Notes: generated by a model not told the origin, from the letters alone. Counted from the first letter of the stretch, positions 34,135 through 46,493 are shown. The stretch: 64,000 bases of DNA from Hesseltinella vesiculosa (GCA_002104935.1 MCGT01000004.1:744001-808000); one strand, 5' to 3'. Program-made: numbers and translations.

Positions 34135-36248
34135 CTTTAAAAAAGACAACAAAGATGGGCAAAGAAGAATGGAGAGAGAGGGAAAAAAAAAGGGGGGAGA
34201 GACAAAGAAAAAGAAGGGAAAGAAAAGGAGGGCCAACTCTTTTTTGGCGCTCCAAAAATAAAAAAAAAGCGTTCAACCCAAATAATCGATTGTGTGACCA
34301 ATGAATTTGGACCAGCACGTGCCACAACGAAGAATTTGCCCTGCCGAGTTTTTCCTTGGGCAATCAAGTTTTTTGATGTTTGAACTCTAACTTTTTTTAT
34401 TTTTAAAATAAAAAAGTAAAGAAGCTTGGGTGTTGGGCTTTCTGTTCAAATCTCGTCACAGGGCTTAGGAAATGAATGAAAATGTCGTCATAGCAGCCGG
34501 CCGGTGGAACGTCCTAATAAAGCAAAGGCTTGCATACTCCGTAATTTTTCGTTTATTTTCATTGTTTTCTCCACTCAGGCTCTGACAGTTAGCAAATTGG
34601 CGCCCTGCAAGCAGAGGCATTGGACGCTCCTCATGATTTTTCGTTTGCCCAAAAAGAGGCAACAGCGTGTCTTTTCGGAGGTGGGTGATCCAGCATTCCC
34701 GACCAACTCCTGTGCCCTCTGGTGAGCCGAGCTAAAAGGGTAAGCTTTCTTGGCAAAAGTATTCACTGCTGCCAGAGAGTTGGCACGGCTTTTGACCCAA
34801 TGGGGGTTGGGATTTTGGCTTGAGGGGTGTTTACGCCCACCAAACCAGGTTGCCAGGTTATGTTGCATGCTCCCGGTCCTCCGCACAATCACCAACCCTG
34901 TAGGCAATGCATCTATCCTCTAGCCTCTCCCACCCATCGAAGATTGAATTCAGATGTGCCAAAACAAAATAGCAGACGTCGGGTTCTGAATTCTTTTTTG
35001 GCTGGCGATTTCGTTTCATCGCTTTTTTTAGCTGGAGATCAAAAGGTGGCCAAGCGTGGCTGACGACGGATTGGCTGGGCAACATTCCCTGATCAGCCTG
35101 GTTTTTCAGCATCGTCATCATTTTTGGTATTCAGTAGCCATGGCTTATTTGGCACTGATTCACTGGCTCAAAAGTGCTGTACTTTGGGAGGAGGTTTTTT
35201 TTTTTCAGGAGGCCAGGGCAAGATGACACCCCACCTCATAGGCGTCAAGTTCGGACCCTTGGGCTGACATCTTGGCTATGTTTTTTCTTGTTGAAGACAA
35301 CAAAAGGCCCTTGTTGAAGCTTGAACTTGGACCAAGTTGATGCTTTTTGAAAATATACGGTAAGCTTTCTTTTTTTTCCTTTCTCTTTCATTGGTTGTTT
35401 TTTCTTCACCTCAATAAGTCATATAAAATTGGATGTCCGCCCACCCACGCCAAACTTTTCATCCTGGTGGGGAGTTGTGACGGTTAAAATCACAATTATC
35501 CCGGGCACAATATCGGTGAGATAGGGTTAAACGATCCCCAAGCCAAAAATCAAGTATGCTAACCACCTGCATATCTAGTGCACTACATCACCATGCCCTG
35601 CAAATGAACTGCATTTCTTTCTTCTTCGTCACCCAGAGACCAATCATTTGTTCGCGAGGAAGGTACCATCGTCTCCTCTCTGTTTTTGGCGCTTTTTTTT
35701 TTTTTTTTTTTGCTGCGCACATGTCATTGACATCAGGGTTCATACTTCCTGGCATTTGCTGGGGTGGGAATGTATCCCTTTATCTTCCCATGGTAGTTTC
35801 CAAATTGGATATCTATCTTCAACGCCAATTCCGAGTTATCATGAGACTTACTTTTTTCTTTCTTTCATTCCTACTGCCTTGGTCCAACATAATATACCAG
35901 TTCTACACAAATCAGTTCATTTTCCTTTTTGGTAGCTGACTTTTTTTCCTGCATTGCACATTTATTTCTGGTTTAAGGGTACAATGAAAGAAGGAAAAGG
36001 ACTTCGATTTTCAAAAAGGTTCAACTTGGTCTTGTTGAAGCTTCAGCAAGGACAGGAAAAAACCCAAGTCAATTTCTCAGCCAATGGATCCGAATTTGGT
36101 GATGGGGTGCACGTTTCAGGCTTATTTTTTCGACTGAAATAAATGTTTGGCTTTTTATTTCAAAAAAAAAAAAAAGGCGATCGTCACAGCTGGATGTCCA
36201 GAGCAGGAGAGGATCTGTGCATTGGGTTTTTGTGTATGTTTAGATATG
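34135..36248. other. Intergenic region between PIP5K and CHO2
   Basis: The first ~120 bp are purine-rich on the plus strand, i.e. a CT-rich leader of the PIP5K gene. Open frames such as 35556-35939 are T-rich and random in composition. The word 'CTTGTTGAAGCTT' occurs at about 35311 and again near 36033. No gene was recognised. Confidence 0.4.
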
Positions 36249-36252
36249 CTTT

Positions 36253-39200
36253 CTAAAGTGCATCGCTGGCAGTGACAGGTATGGTGGGGGCACAGGCAGA
36301 AAGGTCTGAAGCTTTGGATTTGTAGGAGGATGGGAAGGGCGACAAGGCATCCACACCAAGTTGCACCTGCAGGGAAAAAAAAAGAATTCATGTAAGCAAC
36401 AGCATGTCTTTGCCAATTTTTTCATTTTACCCTCTTGGCCAGTTTAGCGACAGAATTGTCGATACGGACGACTTCCCAGGCAAATTCCACACCGTACAAG
36501 AGCTTGATGACGCCGACGATATGCCTTGCTTCTTTTTCGCTGATGCCTATAAAGGCATCGGTCACAGAGACAGGCATAATGTCGGGGTCATTGTCCAGAG
36601 CGTTCTGCATGAGCCGTAAGAGCTGCCGCTGCACACCGGCCAGGTCGGCGGCGTCCTTGGGGCTCGGGGCCACGATGTCAAACGGTTCGCTGCAGGCCAT
36701 GACGTTGTGCTTGCCATTGTGATGATAGCGCAGTTCATACGTGCCGGGTTCCCAAGGCAGGCGATTTCCGCCCAGGTGCACGGCTCCGGTGTCCGCATCG
36801 TCATCGGTGCCAACAGCGCCTTGGGCAAAGGCCACCACGGGTGGCTCGTGGTCATCAAGTTCAGTGGTATCAGTGAAGTGACCTTCATCGGCAAGGAGCG
36901 ATTCAGTCGAGGGGGTGAGGGTAGACAGAGAGGCAAGTGAAGAGGAGGCGGTCGTGGCAGGCGTGGATTCAAACGAGGCCGAGTCGTTCTTATTGCGCTT
37001 GCTGTTGGCCCAGGTCCATAGGCCGCGGGAGCTGATGTTGGTCACACGTTTGTTCTTGTTATGATGGACGCGGTAGATGCCGATCCAGTCTCGCTCGCCA
37101 TGGGTCTTGGGGGCTTGCCAGTAGCAGGAGATGCCTTGGCCGAGTTCGTATTTTGATCGTTTTTGCTGGATAGCATACTTGGACAGATCATACATTTCAA
37201 TATTGACAACTTGAGGGATGAGGCGGACGCGTTGCGTTTGGAGCATGGTGCGGGTTTCTAGCAGCATTTCTTGAAGACGGGGGCGGGCGGCATCCATCAA
37301 GTCGGCCATGACGGTCTTGGTTTCTTCCATGGCCCTTTCCACCTTTTCGACCGTCTCCTTCACCATGCGCTCGACGTTCTTCGTCTTGTTGACAGCCGTC
37401 TGGATCTCTTGTTTTTCGTGGATCAGTTTGGCCACTTCTTGTTGAAGTTTATCGGGGATGTTCTTGGGGATGGCAATGGCGGCGGATTTTAAGGTCTTGG
37501 TCAAACCAGCTTCCTTGCGGATTTGGTCACCATACAGTTTACGCATATGAGGGCTAAAAAAAAGGGGCGGTCAGGATCCTTGGCGACATTTTTTGCAGAA
37601 GAGGATAGGGGCCTACGTTTCAACATAATGAATAAACAGCAAGTTGGAGATTTGAGAGAACAAGGCCAGGACAAAGATGGCTTTGCTGTTAGCAATCAAA
37701 GTAAAACCCCAGAAAGCAGCATGGCCCATGATCTATCAAAGGTTGAGAGTGGTTGGACAATTTGGACCAAAAAGCCATTGTATTTACCTTTTCAGGGTTG
37801 TTCAAGAAGCGGTAGATACCAGTATAGAGCAGTTCAGAAGGATGGTCATCAATGAAAAAGTCGCCGTAGAACCAGCCAAAGTCGCCCAAGGCTTCATAAA
37901 TCGAAGCAGAGGTCCAGACGTGAAGAGCAATAAAGGACTGAAAAGACAATACGTCAGGCTCATTTTTTTTAGGTCCAGTTTTCGCCCCAGCTCTCACTTA
38001 CCACACCGAGGGTATGGCGCAGCAAAGTGGTACCATAGGTCCAATCCATAGGCAGCGAGTACATCTTCCAGGCAGCCACAATGAAGCTGATGTAGGTCAT
38101 GCACAAAGACAGGTTGTAAATGCTGATAGGAGAGAGAAAAAAAAAAAGAAAGGTGAGGTTTTGGGCTTCGATGTTCATCATTGCCCTTACCTCTTCCAGT
38201 TTTGGAAAGCTTCTTGCACACCACCGCCCCACTTGACAAAGTGGCGAGTGAAGAATTTGCGCTGGGACTGAGAGGAAAGCAAGGCGCCGAGGCCATAGGA
38301 ATGGGCAATGCGCCAGAACAGGGCTTGGGCAAAGGCAACGATGATACCGGCGCGCTGGGGCAGCAACAAGGGCAGCAGGACAGCATAGGCCATGATCATG
38401 ATGGACACGAGATCGGTGGAACGGAAAAAGTCAATGTTCTTGAAAACAATCAGATCACGGCGGAAGTAGGTGGTAGAAAGATCTTCAGCATCGACTTGGG
38501 CGTCGTCCTTGTCATCTTCAGCCACGACCTTGCTTGGGGTTTGGCGCTTGGGGGCAGTGGGAGGGTTGTAGGTTTTTTCAATGTCTATGGGTGGAGATGG
38601 AGATGGGGTTAGGCTGTGATGGCATCTCCAAAATGGGAGAGCTTACGAGGATTTTCAACATAGATCAAAAAGGCGAATTGGAGCATATGGGCCGCCAAAC
38701 TGACAAAGAGCACCATGTAGCTGGCGCACATCAAGGAGATACCGTAATAACCGCAGTAACCGACCGAGTACATGGGATGAGGAGCCATTTCAAACACACC
38801 ATCAAATGTCAAGGATTGTTCAATCAAGAAGAAAAAGTCGCCCCAGTCTAAAGAAGAGGTCAGGGCCGCGTTTCTTTGGAAAAAGCAGGGTGCTTACACC
38901 AGGCAAAGTCCTTGACCACGCGTTGAGCATCGATCTTGACCCAAATGTTGAAGACAATCAAAAAAATCCCCCCGACCCAGCGTAGGCTGTCGGCCAAGAA
39001 GAAGCCCGACTGAGGTGAGGAATTGAACCAGGACAGAGCAAAGCACACATAAGCAGTAAAATCGTTCATCAAAATCACATCCACCAATTGGCGGTACAAC
39101 AGCCAGGTGTTGTATTCCACAGGGCTTGTCTAAAAGAAAAAGAGGTCATTCAGTCAGTGCCTTATCTTTTTTTTGGCTCTTCGGTTCTCTTCCTGGCGTA

Positions 39201-39756
39201 CAGCATAGTCATAATCATCATCCATCTTGGCGGATAATTCTCGGCGGAACCAGTTGTACGTCTTGGATTCAGGCTCAAACAGGTGATAGCGATTGGCCAA
39301 GTCGACCAGGCCACGGCTGTCGCTCTGGAACTTGAGCAAGACGCCCAAGCCGACATTGTAGGCCAAACGCCAAAAGGCAAACAGGAACAAGAAGAGGAAT
39401 TGCTTGGTGCGGGTGTCCAAGACGAAGAAGAGCAGGATTTCAATAGCCATGATACCCAAGGTCAAGAAGTCGAAGAAGCCTTTCTTTTTCGTTGGGTCCA
39501 AAAGGGTCTGCACCATTTCATGGGTCACAGGCACACGGAATACTGAAATGAAAGACATGAATAAGCTAGCGCGAGTCATCGGTGACTTACCTTTGCCATC
39601 GGGAGTGCGGCCATACGAGGAGCGGATCGCCTTGTCTTTCTTCATATCAAGGTCGCGGTCGGAATAGGACGAGCCATCCGATTCCACATGGACATCCGAC
39701 AACCGTTTCTCTTGTTTGGTTGACGATCGAAGGCGTACTTTGCTATCTGTCGTCAT
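36253..39756 (-). CDS. CHO2: Phosphatidylethanolamine N-methyltransferase (Cho2/PEM1 type)
   Basis: The enzyme carries out the first methylation of phosphatidylethanolamine to phosphatidylcholine in the ER, using S-adenosylmethionine. Ten exons close in phase to 985 residues: 39756-39591, 39542-39202, 39129-38898, 38847-38647, 38584-38191, 38122-38002, 37937-37788, 37732-37617, 37553-36431 and 36366-36253. The large fungal Cho2 layout is clear, with two tandem methyltransferase membrane regions. The first contains '[20 protein letters not shown]', '[20 protein letters not shown]' and '[19 protein letters not shown]'. The second contains '[13 protein letters not shown]' and '[18 protein letters not shown]'. 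A coiled linker and a cytosolic C-terminal domain follow. The second donor is taken as GTACGC after 'DDDYDYA'; reading further into the Lys-rich stretch leaves no canonical donor. Confidence 0.95.
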
Positions 39757-39759
39757 TGT

Positions 39760-40228
39760 TAGCTACAACAAATTGCTTGAAAAAAAAAAAAAGAAAAAAA
39801 GGGGGTGCACTCTTTTTTTTTGAAAAATTGGACAGCGGGCTTTTTCAGGCCATCAGACGTCGCAAGATCCCTTGTCCATCAAGAAAATAAGATTTGGCCA
39901 ATCAAAACGGAGCCCGTCTCTCCCTTTTTTGGATGGGCAAGCTGCAGCAGCACGCCTCTTACTATTCTGATGCATCACTTGTTTATTTTTCACTTTCATA
40001 GTAAAAAGCAATAGTGTTCGTAAAATACGGATGGTTTTATACCATTGGCCATGGGTCGGACACGTTAACATGGGAGGGTTCTCAAACTTTATTTGAAAGG
40101 TCGAGGGAAAAAAGGGAATTGCAACCCCGATTGGTGGAACAGTGCCTGTTTTGGATCACATGTCAAAAAAAAGAGCTTGTTCAAGGTTGACAAGAAAAAA
40201 AAATTGTTGGGGTATCCACCTTTATTGT
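39760..40228. other. Upstream region of CHO2
   Basis: No gene. It has A-rich and T-rich tracts and an isolated copy of 'CCAATGGTATAAAACC' on the minus strand near 40050, which looks like a CCAAT/TATA pair about 290 bp before the CHO2 start. This is a visual match only. Confidence 0.35.
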
Positions 40229-40232
40229 TGGT

Positions 40233-41593
40233 CTATCTCCTTTGGCCAAAGGTCCAGTGTAAATTAATGTAAGTTCGATGCTCCACGCATTCATCAAAGG
40301 CACTATCCAAATATTGCAGGAACACTGTTTCGTCATACTCGCCTTCCAGAGGCAATGTCAGCCACAAACCAGGTCCCAATTGTCTCAGTAGCGCATCAAA
40401 AAACTAGTTGACAAGCCAAAAAAAGACAAGGCGTCAACATCACGTCATTGCCTCTCTCACCTCTTTTCAGCTTACCTGATACAGCATCTTGCCAATGTAG
40501 CCACCCCAGCAAACAGGCATAGATACGTAGTCGGTTTGGATGTCTTGTAGCAGGTCAGGCATTTCCAATAAACATTGATGAACCACGGGCCCATGGTAGA
40601 TCTCATTTTTTTCAAAGCCAACCAGGTTGATCACTGCAGAAAAAAAAAATGAGGCACCTGAGGCTTTTAGGCGATCCTTACATGAACAGCAAAGAGCGGT
40701 ATATTTTGGCCCAGCTTGGCGAGGAACAAAGTCCGGTTCTACCAATTCCACGTAGCCACCAGGCTTCAGCAGTTTCACAATCTCACGGAATTTAGTTTTG
40801 CGTGAATCATTCATATCATAGATATTAAACATGAAGCGCTGGTAGATAAAGTCGTACGAGTCTGGCACAAGGATCGGAGGAAATGGCTGTAAAATGTCCA
40901 CCATTTTGAACTCGCAGTTGGGAGGGAGTTTTTGTTGACCCATCACCGCCATGACAGGCAGCACATCCACACCAACAAAAGTAGCGTTGGGATATTCTGT
41001 GGCGATATCTAATGGATCAAAAAAGAAAAATAGGTCGGCATGGGCAAAATTCAGAGCCAGCTCGAGGCTGGTTTCTCTATTTTTTTTTTAGGTACCAGTC
41101 AACCATGTGGCTGTGATACCACAGCCAAGGTCCAAACACTGCGATCCTGGCGCAGATAATAGACCATCAATGGGTGCTTTGAAATTGTTTTGAAAAAGAT
41201 GTTTAATCAGGTAGTGCTGCTGTTGGTATTGGGAGGCTTCCAAAAGAGCATCGTCATAGTTATGTTGTTGTTCAGAGCTGGTGGTGGATTGAGCCTTTTG
41301 ACTAGGGGTGGATTTCGTCAGTAAGCGTAATCGTTTTTTGGCCTTTTCCAAGAGTTGGATCCACATGCGGCACAAATCGTTCTTGAGTTATGAAAAAGAT
41401 AAGCAAAAAAAAAAAAAAGAAGGATAGTAAACAAAAAGGACGAAAAAGCGAAAGAACGTGGAACCTGTTTAAAAGAAGAAAGAAAATAAAAAAAAAGTTC
41501 AACACCCGCAAAACGTGCCTGCATGTTTTTCACAGATCGATGATCGATTGGCAATGAAAAGTGGGGACCCATTTGTTTCGGAGCACCACTCAT
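40233..41593 (-). CDS. Class I SAM-dependent methyltransferase (LaeA/UMTA-like)
   Basis: At least four exons can be joined: about 41380-41098, 41009-40680, 40634-40476 and 40403-40233. A short 5' exon probably starts at 41593 with 'MSGAPKQMGPHFSLPIDHRS'; its donor is weak, so the N-terminus is uncertain. The core reads 'CLDLGCGITATWL' (motif I), 'IATEYPNATFVGVDVL' (acidic end of beta-2), 'FKMVDILQPFPP', 'DSYDFIYQRFMF' and 'IVKLLKPGGYVELVEPD'. These match the Rossmann methyltransferases of the LaeA-like fungal group, whose substrates are mostly unknown. Motif I lacks the usual third glycine (G-C-G-I-T). The region before it ('YQQQHYLIKHLFQNNFKAPI') is also typical of the group. The C-terminus ends 'HWTFGQRR'. 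Confidence 0.75.
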
Positions 41594-41741
41594 TAATGGT
41601 GATAGCACGCTTTTTGTTGGTTTCTCAACTTCTCAAAGGGTCAATTTTTTAGTTCAAAAAGTTTATTTCAGTGGTGGGGGAGGGGACAGGTATCGAGGCA
41701 AAAAAAAAAAAAAAAAAAAAGGTTGGAATCGATGGTGGGAA

Positions 41742-43387
41742 TTAAATGGGTTGATCATTCAAACGCAAGGACAGATCCAAGTCATGTTTCAAAAAAATGG
41801 GAGAATGAGACGTGTCAACCAAAGCTTGAGGAGCATGGAATCGAGGTACAGCAGGCGAGATCACACCATTCTTTGGATGATCATGACTGGTTGTGAGAGG
41901 GGGAGACCATGGTGACATCTTGATTCGTTGTTGGTCTATATAGTGCTGATATACCTCATGGCGGGTTTCCATCTTTGACAGTGCACGGAGAGGGGAATAG
42001 CCATCAGCCGAAGGTGTGACAAGTGGATCCTCGGGCGACAGCGTGGGCTGAGGGGAGAGATGTGATGATTCAGGATACCGAGCTGTCAAAGTGAGAGGCG
42101 GGGGAGTGGTGATGATATGCACGCTCTTGGCCTTGGTTGACTCATGAAAATGGAAGGATTCTTGGCTCAGTCTTGTTTCATTGGTAGGCTCGGTAGTGGC
42201 AACGTCTTGGAAAAACTGAATGTTTAATTCATCTAAAAAGGTAAAGGTTAAAAAAAAAAAGATAAGAGGATTCGGTTCCCACACTCTTTTTCATTTCATT
42301 TTAAGTTACCTTGTGCATTGACATTGGGTATGGTTGGTTCGTGGTGACTGAGGGGTTTATGCAGGTCCGTCGGTTCCTCCAATGATGAACGATGGCTGGT
42401 ATTCATCCAATTCTTGATTTCGTCGGATCGCTTCTTTTTGACAAGAGGTTTTATCCATGGAGGAGACAAAAGAAGGGTGGCATCTTGCACATCATTCAAA
42501 GGCAGCTCGCCAGACGCAGGTGGGACGCCAATAGTGTGTCGTTTCAATTGGGATGCTTCAGCATCCATCGGCTCCAGACAGGCTCGCCATTCGTTGATCC
42601 ATTTCTCTTTTTCGGTAGACAGGACCTGAAGAGATGGGGGGTGGCGATCTTTGGGAGCGGACGACTGCAAGGTTGGATAACGGTGTGGAGGAGGGGTAGG
42701 AGGTGGGCGATGGACAGACAAAGGCGGAGGGGCTCGCTCAAACGATGTCGGCGGCGTGTATGTTTGGTAAAACGGCGCTCGTTCTTGCAGCGAAGGGCGA
42801 TAAAAGGAGGGGTTGTTGGTGGTTGTTGGAGGCATGGCTAAAGGAGGTGGGGTGGCAGCAGCAGGCGTAGGTCCATTCGGCAAGTTCAAGGTGAGACGTG
42901 TCCATTGCCATGCTTTGGTAAGCACAAACAGCCAGCGGTCAAGTTCCTTTTTCTTGGACGCTTTCAGAATATGAGTGGCATCGTCAGTGCGCAGTGAGCA
43001 GCATGGAGTCTTGTCCTTGGTGGTGAGAACGGAGATGGCTTTAACGTGTGCGAGCTGAAGAGACCAAACAGGCAGCTGATAATGAGTAGCAATGGCAGCG
43101 GTCCTTGTTGATTCCGAGTACGACTTCTTGGGGGTGGCAAGCAATGGTGAGGTGAGTGAATGGTGAGAAGTCGGTTGTTGATGGTCGGTGACGTCGATAG
43201 GCATTTTGTACGGCAGCTTTATCTTGCGCTGGCCAAGGCAAAATAACGAAACGCCGTCAAAGCGGAAGAGATGCTGTTTCCACTTTCCGTCAGCTGTGTA
43301 ATAGTAAAGCTCGCCTTCGTACACAGGGATATTTGCTGGGATTTCGCCACTATGATCCAAGTCTTGGTTCTTTGAAAACCGAAACAT
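41742..43387 (-). CDS. PH-domain, proline-rich protein
   Basis: Exons 43387-42310 and 42232-41742 (G|GTAACTT...TTTTAG) give 522 residues. Residues ~20-165 form a pleckstrin-homology-like domain: 'YEGELYYYTADGKWKQHLFR' opens it, 'FDGVSLFCLGQRKIKLPYKM' and 'HILKASKKKELDRWLFVLTK' fit later strands, and the final helix carries the conserved Trp. The rest is rich in Pro, Ser and Thr with many PxxP runs, as in an SH3-binding adaptor. A short coiled region ('HEVYQHYIDQQRIKMSPW') lies near the end. PH domains bind phosphoinositides, so a cortical signalling or polarity role is plausible. The PI4P 5-kinase gene lies about 9 kb away on the same strand, but that closeness proves nothing. No GEF or GAP domain is seen. 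Confidence 0.75.
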
Positions 43388-43970
43388 GACACTCCATGAA
43401 ATAACGCAAGAAAGAAAAAGAAAAAAAAGCAAAAAAAAAGGAGAACCTAAAAAAATAGCGAGGGCCAATCAGGTCAGCCATGTCGGTTTTGTCCCTTTCT
43501 TGCTGGCTCCAGCTCACGTTTTCGTTCATTATTGCTATTTCCTGCCTGCCATTCCACTGGTGGCTAAAAGTCGATACCTTGTTCGTAGAGGGGCGATAAG
43601 TATGAAAAAAAAAAAAGAGCTTGGCCGGTGCCATCGGGCACACAAACGGCGTTCTTTTTTTACATTCTTGTTTCTCATGCCACACTACCTAAGACTAGCC
43701 TATTGTTTCCAGTCAGGTTGAGTATGTCAATAGAAAAGGAAGATTGGGTTAGTGCAGGGCAGGATTCCCAAGGCGGAGGGCCATGGGCAAATGCCACCTG
43801 ATGCGAGTTGCCTGGGTATCATTGGTAGCTTCAAGGTCGGTTGGGGACTTTCAGAGCTCGGACGTCAGAGACATGCTGAGGATTACCAAAGAAAGATGTT
43901 TTGCCTTTGTAAAATGACACCCAACAACCACATGAAATGTCGGTTCTAAACAGGTCGGTTCGTCCCATTC
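43388..43970. other. Upstream region of the PH-domain gene
   Basis: A-rich purine stretch next to the start (43400-43460) is the leader of the minus-strand gene. No gene recognised in the rest. Confidence 0.4.
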
Positions 43971-43973
43971 AGT

Positions 43974-44272
43974 CTATTTAACTAGGGTATCGAAAAGAAC
44001 AATGCAGCCATGTCCGTTCATGACAGTATCGGTTGATTTCCAGCCTGCTCCAACGCCAGGACTGGCTGGGCAAAACGCGGGTGAAGGAGTCACGTGATCT
44101 ATTTCAACTCCTCCAAACATTGGAGTGCCCTTGATGTTGAACATTCTGAGATCCGGTTCCGTCTCAATTTCGGTATCCGCAGTGGTATTACCCCTGTGAT
44201 ACAGGTACTGATGAGCGCTATGAACGCCAACACGAACAGGCGGCAGAGGAGTCGGGATTTGAGTACGTCCAT
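43974..44272 (-). CDS. Possible small secreted protein (doubtful)
   Basis: An ATG at 44272 opens a frame with a textbook signal-peptide pattern: basic 'MDVLKSRLLCR', a hydrophobic core 'LFVLAFIALISTCITG', then a small-residue end. A 60-bp intron (donor GTAATA, acceptor ATCAAG) would join it in phase to a second frame reading 'GTPMFGGVEIDHVTPSPAFC', which ends '...HGCIVLFDTLVK'. The result is about 78 residues with few cysteines. The second frame is also open upstream without splicing, which weakens the model. No family was recognised; it may be chance. Confidence 0.22.
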
Positions 44273-45035
44273 AAGTGATATATTTTTGGTAGCAAACGTT
44301 TTTTCCCGGCTGGCCAAGAAGTGCAAAATCATGCCAGCTCACCGAATGCTTTCCGTAGGGGTGTACTGTAAAATGACGATAAATGACCTTGCTGGGAAGA
44401 CTTGAGGAGAGGCATGCCAGTCTTCCATTGCCAATCACCAGCTGAACCAATTTTGAAAAAAAAAAAAAAAAAGTAAACGCCGCACAGCACTTTTGAGCCA
44501 GTAGATCAAAGCGAGATTTTGCATAGGCACACAAACGCATGAATGATGATGATGTTAAAAAAATGACGGTCGATTGGCAGCGACCATCCAGTCAACGCTG
44601 ATGTGATCACAGGTTGAGACCGCAAAATCTCCAACCAAAAATAGCCAGGGAACCCTCGGGCAGTCGGGCCCAAAACCAGTGGCACACAAACAGTATATGG
44701 TGAGATAGGCCATGGATGAGGTCGAGGTCTGTCAGACAGGCATTCCGTCTAAAAGCGCCGCTTAGGCGGGTAAACTAAATTCGCACCATTTCCCGACCTC
44801 TGTGCAAAGGCGCTTATAGTTTAGGACATATATGTGGGTGAAAAAAAAAACAGTGACGGCCAGGTTTGGCTTGTGAAAAAAAAGATGCAGCTGGGGGCTT
44901 TTGAGAAGGTTGAATGGAAGCTTTCCAAAGCGAGGGAAAGCGGTCGCGTCGCACAAATGGCAAGGTGCAAAAATTTGCGGCCGACCTCCGAAAACAAAAA
45001 AAAAAGCGCCCCTTTCTTTTTTTCTCAAACAACTC
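44273..45035. other. Intergenic region upstream of the AIG1-like GTPase
   Basis: It holds repeat copy C and A-rich tracts near 44850-45020. No further gene was recognised. Confidence 0.4.
44470..44690 (+). repeat. Dispersed repeat family, partial copy C
   Basis: The core 'AAACGCCGCACAGCACTTTT' and 'CAAACGCATGAATGATGATG', preceded by an A-run plus 'GTAAACGC', matches copies A and B. 'CGATTGGCAGCGACCATCCA' and 'GTCGGGCCCAAAACCAGTG' correspond to the 3' part of A and B. The left part of the element is missing. Confidence 0.55.
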
Positions 45036-45038
45036 GAC

Positions 45039-46021
45039 ATGATAACCCATTCAAACGCATACCAAACGGAATCCACTCTGGCTGCTCAAGCAGCCAACCC
45101 TGACACACTCGTTATTTCAGCCCTGGGTGCCGTCGGTACGGGTAAATCTAGCTTGCTGAATGCCATTGCGGGCTCCAAAGTCTTTGAAATAGGCTCATCA
45201 ACTGTAAAAAGATGAAACAAACGACATGCCCCTTCCCTCATACTGACTTTTGTATGGTGAATAGGCAACCACAGTAGAAGTAGATGGACTCATTCGACCT
45301 TGGGCGTACATTCAAGGCACGAGATATGCACACCTGATTGACACACCCGGCCTCAGCGATTATCTTCGACACGACAGGCACACGGTCCAGGAAATGGTCA
45401 AATATTTTAGAAAGCTGGAAAATGGGGTCAGCGCCTTTCTACTTGTGTTTAATGCCTATGATACTCGGTATGCATGTGCTTTTGTGGATGCCAGAGTCCT
45501 CACTGCTTTTTATTGAACAGCCTTGACGCCTATATCCAAAGTATGCTGCAGCTCTTCGAAGCCCTACTTGGCAAGAGCTTTTGGAATTTTGTTGTCATCG
45601 TTTTCACCCACGTCGATGAAGATTCATTGGACGACATGGAAGAGCACATAGACAAGTTGAACGATCCTCAAGGTAGGAAAACAACGCCAAGATAAAATAG
45701 GGTGGCTTCAACTTTTATGTAGATGGATTTGTTGCTGAGATCCGACGACTCCACAATTTGTCACCACGCTCGTTTATGCCCAGTATGATCTTTACCTCGA
45801 ACCAAAACGTGCGCATGAGCCAGTACGCCCAACGACATGTGCGAGACATTTACAACGCCGTTCGCACCTGTGAAAGCCGCAACAATGGCCGCCGATTTAC
45901 TTGCAACTGGCTTCACCGCATCCGCACCATCAGCAACGAAGAGGAAAAAGCCAGCTATATTTCCACCAGTATCCGTGACGCCTGGTCCTCGGTCACTTCG
46001 AGCGTGTGTAGAACGCAATGA
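45039..46021 (+). CDS. AIG1/GIMAP-like small GTPase-domain protein
   Basis: Exons 45039-45203, 45265-45467, 45521-45672 and 45723-46021 close in phase to 272 residues. The G domain is intact. The P-loop is 'GAVGTGKSS' (residues ~30-38). 'ATTVEVDGLIRPW' gives switch I with a Thr, 'HLIDTPGLSDY' is the DxxG motif, and 'VVIVFTHVDEDS' is the T-x-x-D variant of NKxD used by AIG1/IAN proteins. The conserved-box spacing and 'GVSAFLLVFNAYDTR' also fit the AIG1 (TRAFAC septin-like) group. A short helical C-terminus follows without a clear membrane anchor. AIG1 proteins are best known in plants and vertebrates (GIMAPs), where they dimerise on membranes. What fungal members do is unknown to me. Confidence 0.85.
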
Positions 46022-46490
46022 TCTCTGTCCCCTCCCCTCTCATAAACTAATTGGAGTTCAATAAAATAAAAAAGATAAGATCCATTTTTTTTTTTTTCCC
46101 CGAGTGAGTCCAGGCGGAGTTAAACGTCCAGGTCTCAAAAGTGATCAAAAACTCGCCTACCAAAGCTGCGGTAAGATAGTTGAAGAAGGAAAAGAAAGAG
46201 CAAAGAAGACCAGATCTGTTGAATGCTGCGCATTTAATACGATTTTATGGAGGCTCGTAACGCAAACCTCAGCATGATTTGAAAAAAGCCAAGAGCAGTG
46301 CACATGTCGAGGTTTCAAAAAATCTGACACATGACGTCCGAAGCCCTGGACGTGCCTCACTGCGGCGATTTAAAATGCTTCGCGGTCATACACCTTTTGG
46401 ACTCCCTTGTCTTTTTTGTCTTTTTTCTTTTCCTGTCTTTCACTTTATTCATTTTTCTTCACGGTGCTTCTTCCTTGCTGCTAATTGTAA
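46022..46490. other. Spacer between the GTPase and phosphate transporter genes
   Basis: 'AATAAAATAAAAAAG' near 46061 can serve polyadenylation of the GTPase gene. The T-rich stretch 46390-46480 is probably the leader of the transporter gene. No gene. Confidence 0.45.
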
Positions 46491-46493
46491 GCA

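Noticed and set aside
39130..39201. Apparent non-canonical AT donor in CHO2 after the Lys-rich stretch
   Set aside because: A canonical GTACGC donor a little upstream closes the frame and gives '[14 protein letters not shown]', which fits the family better.
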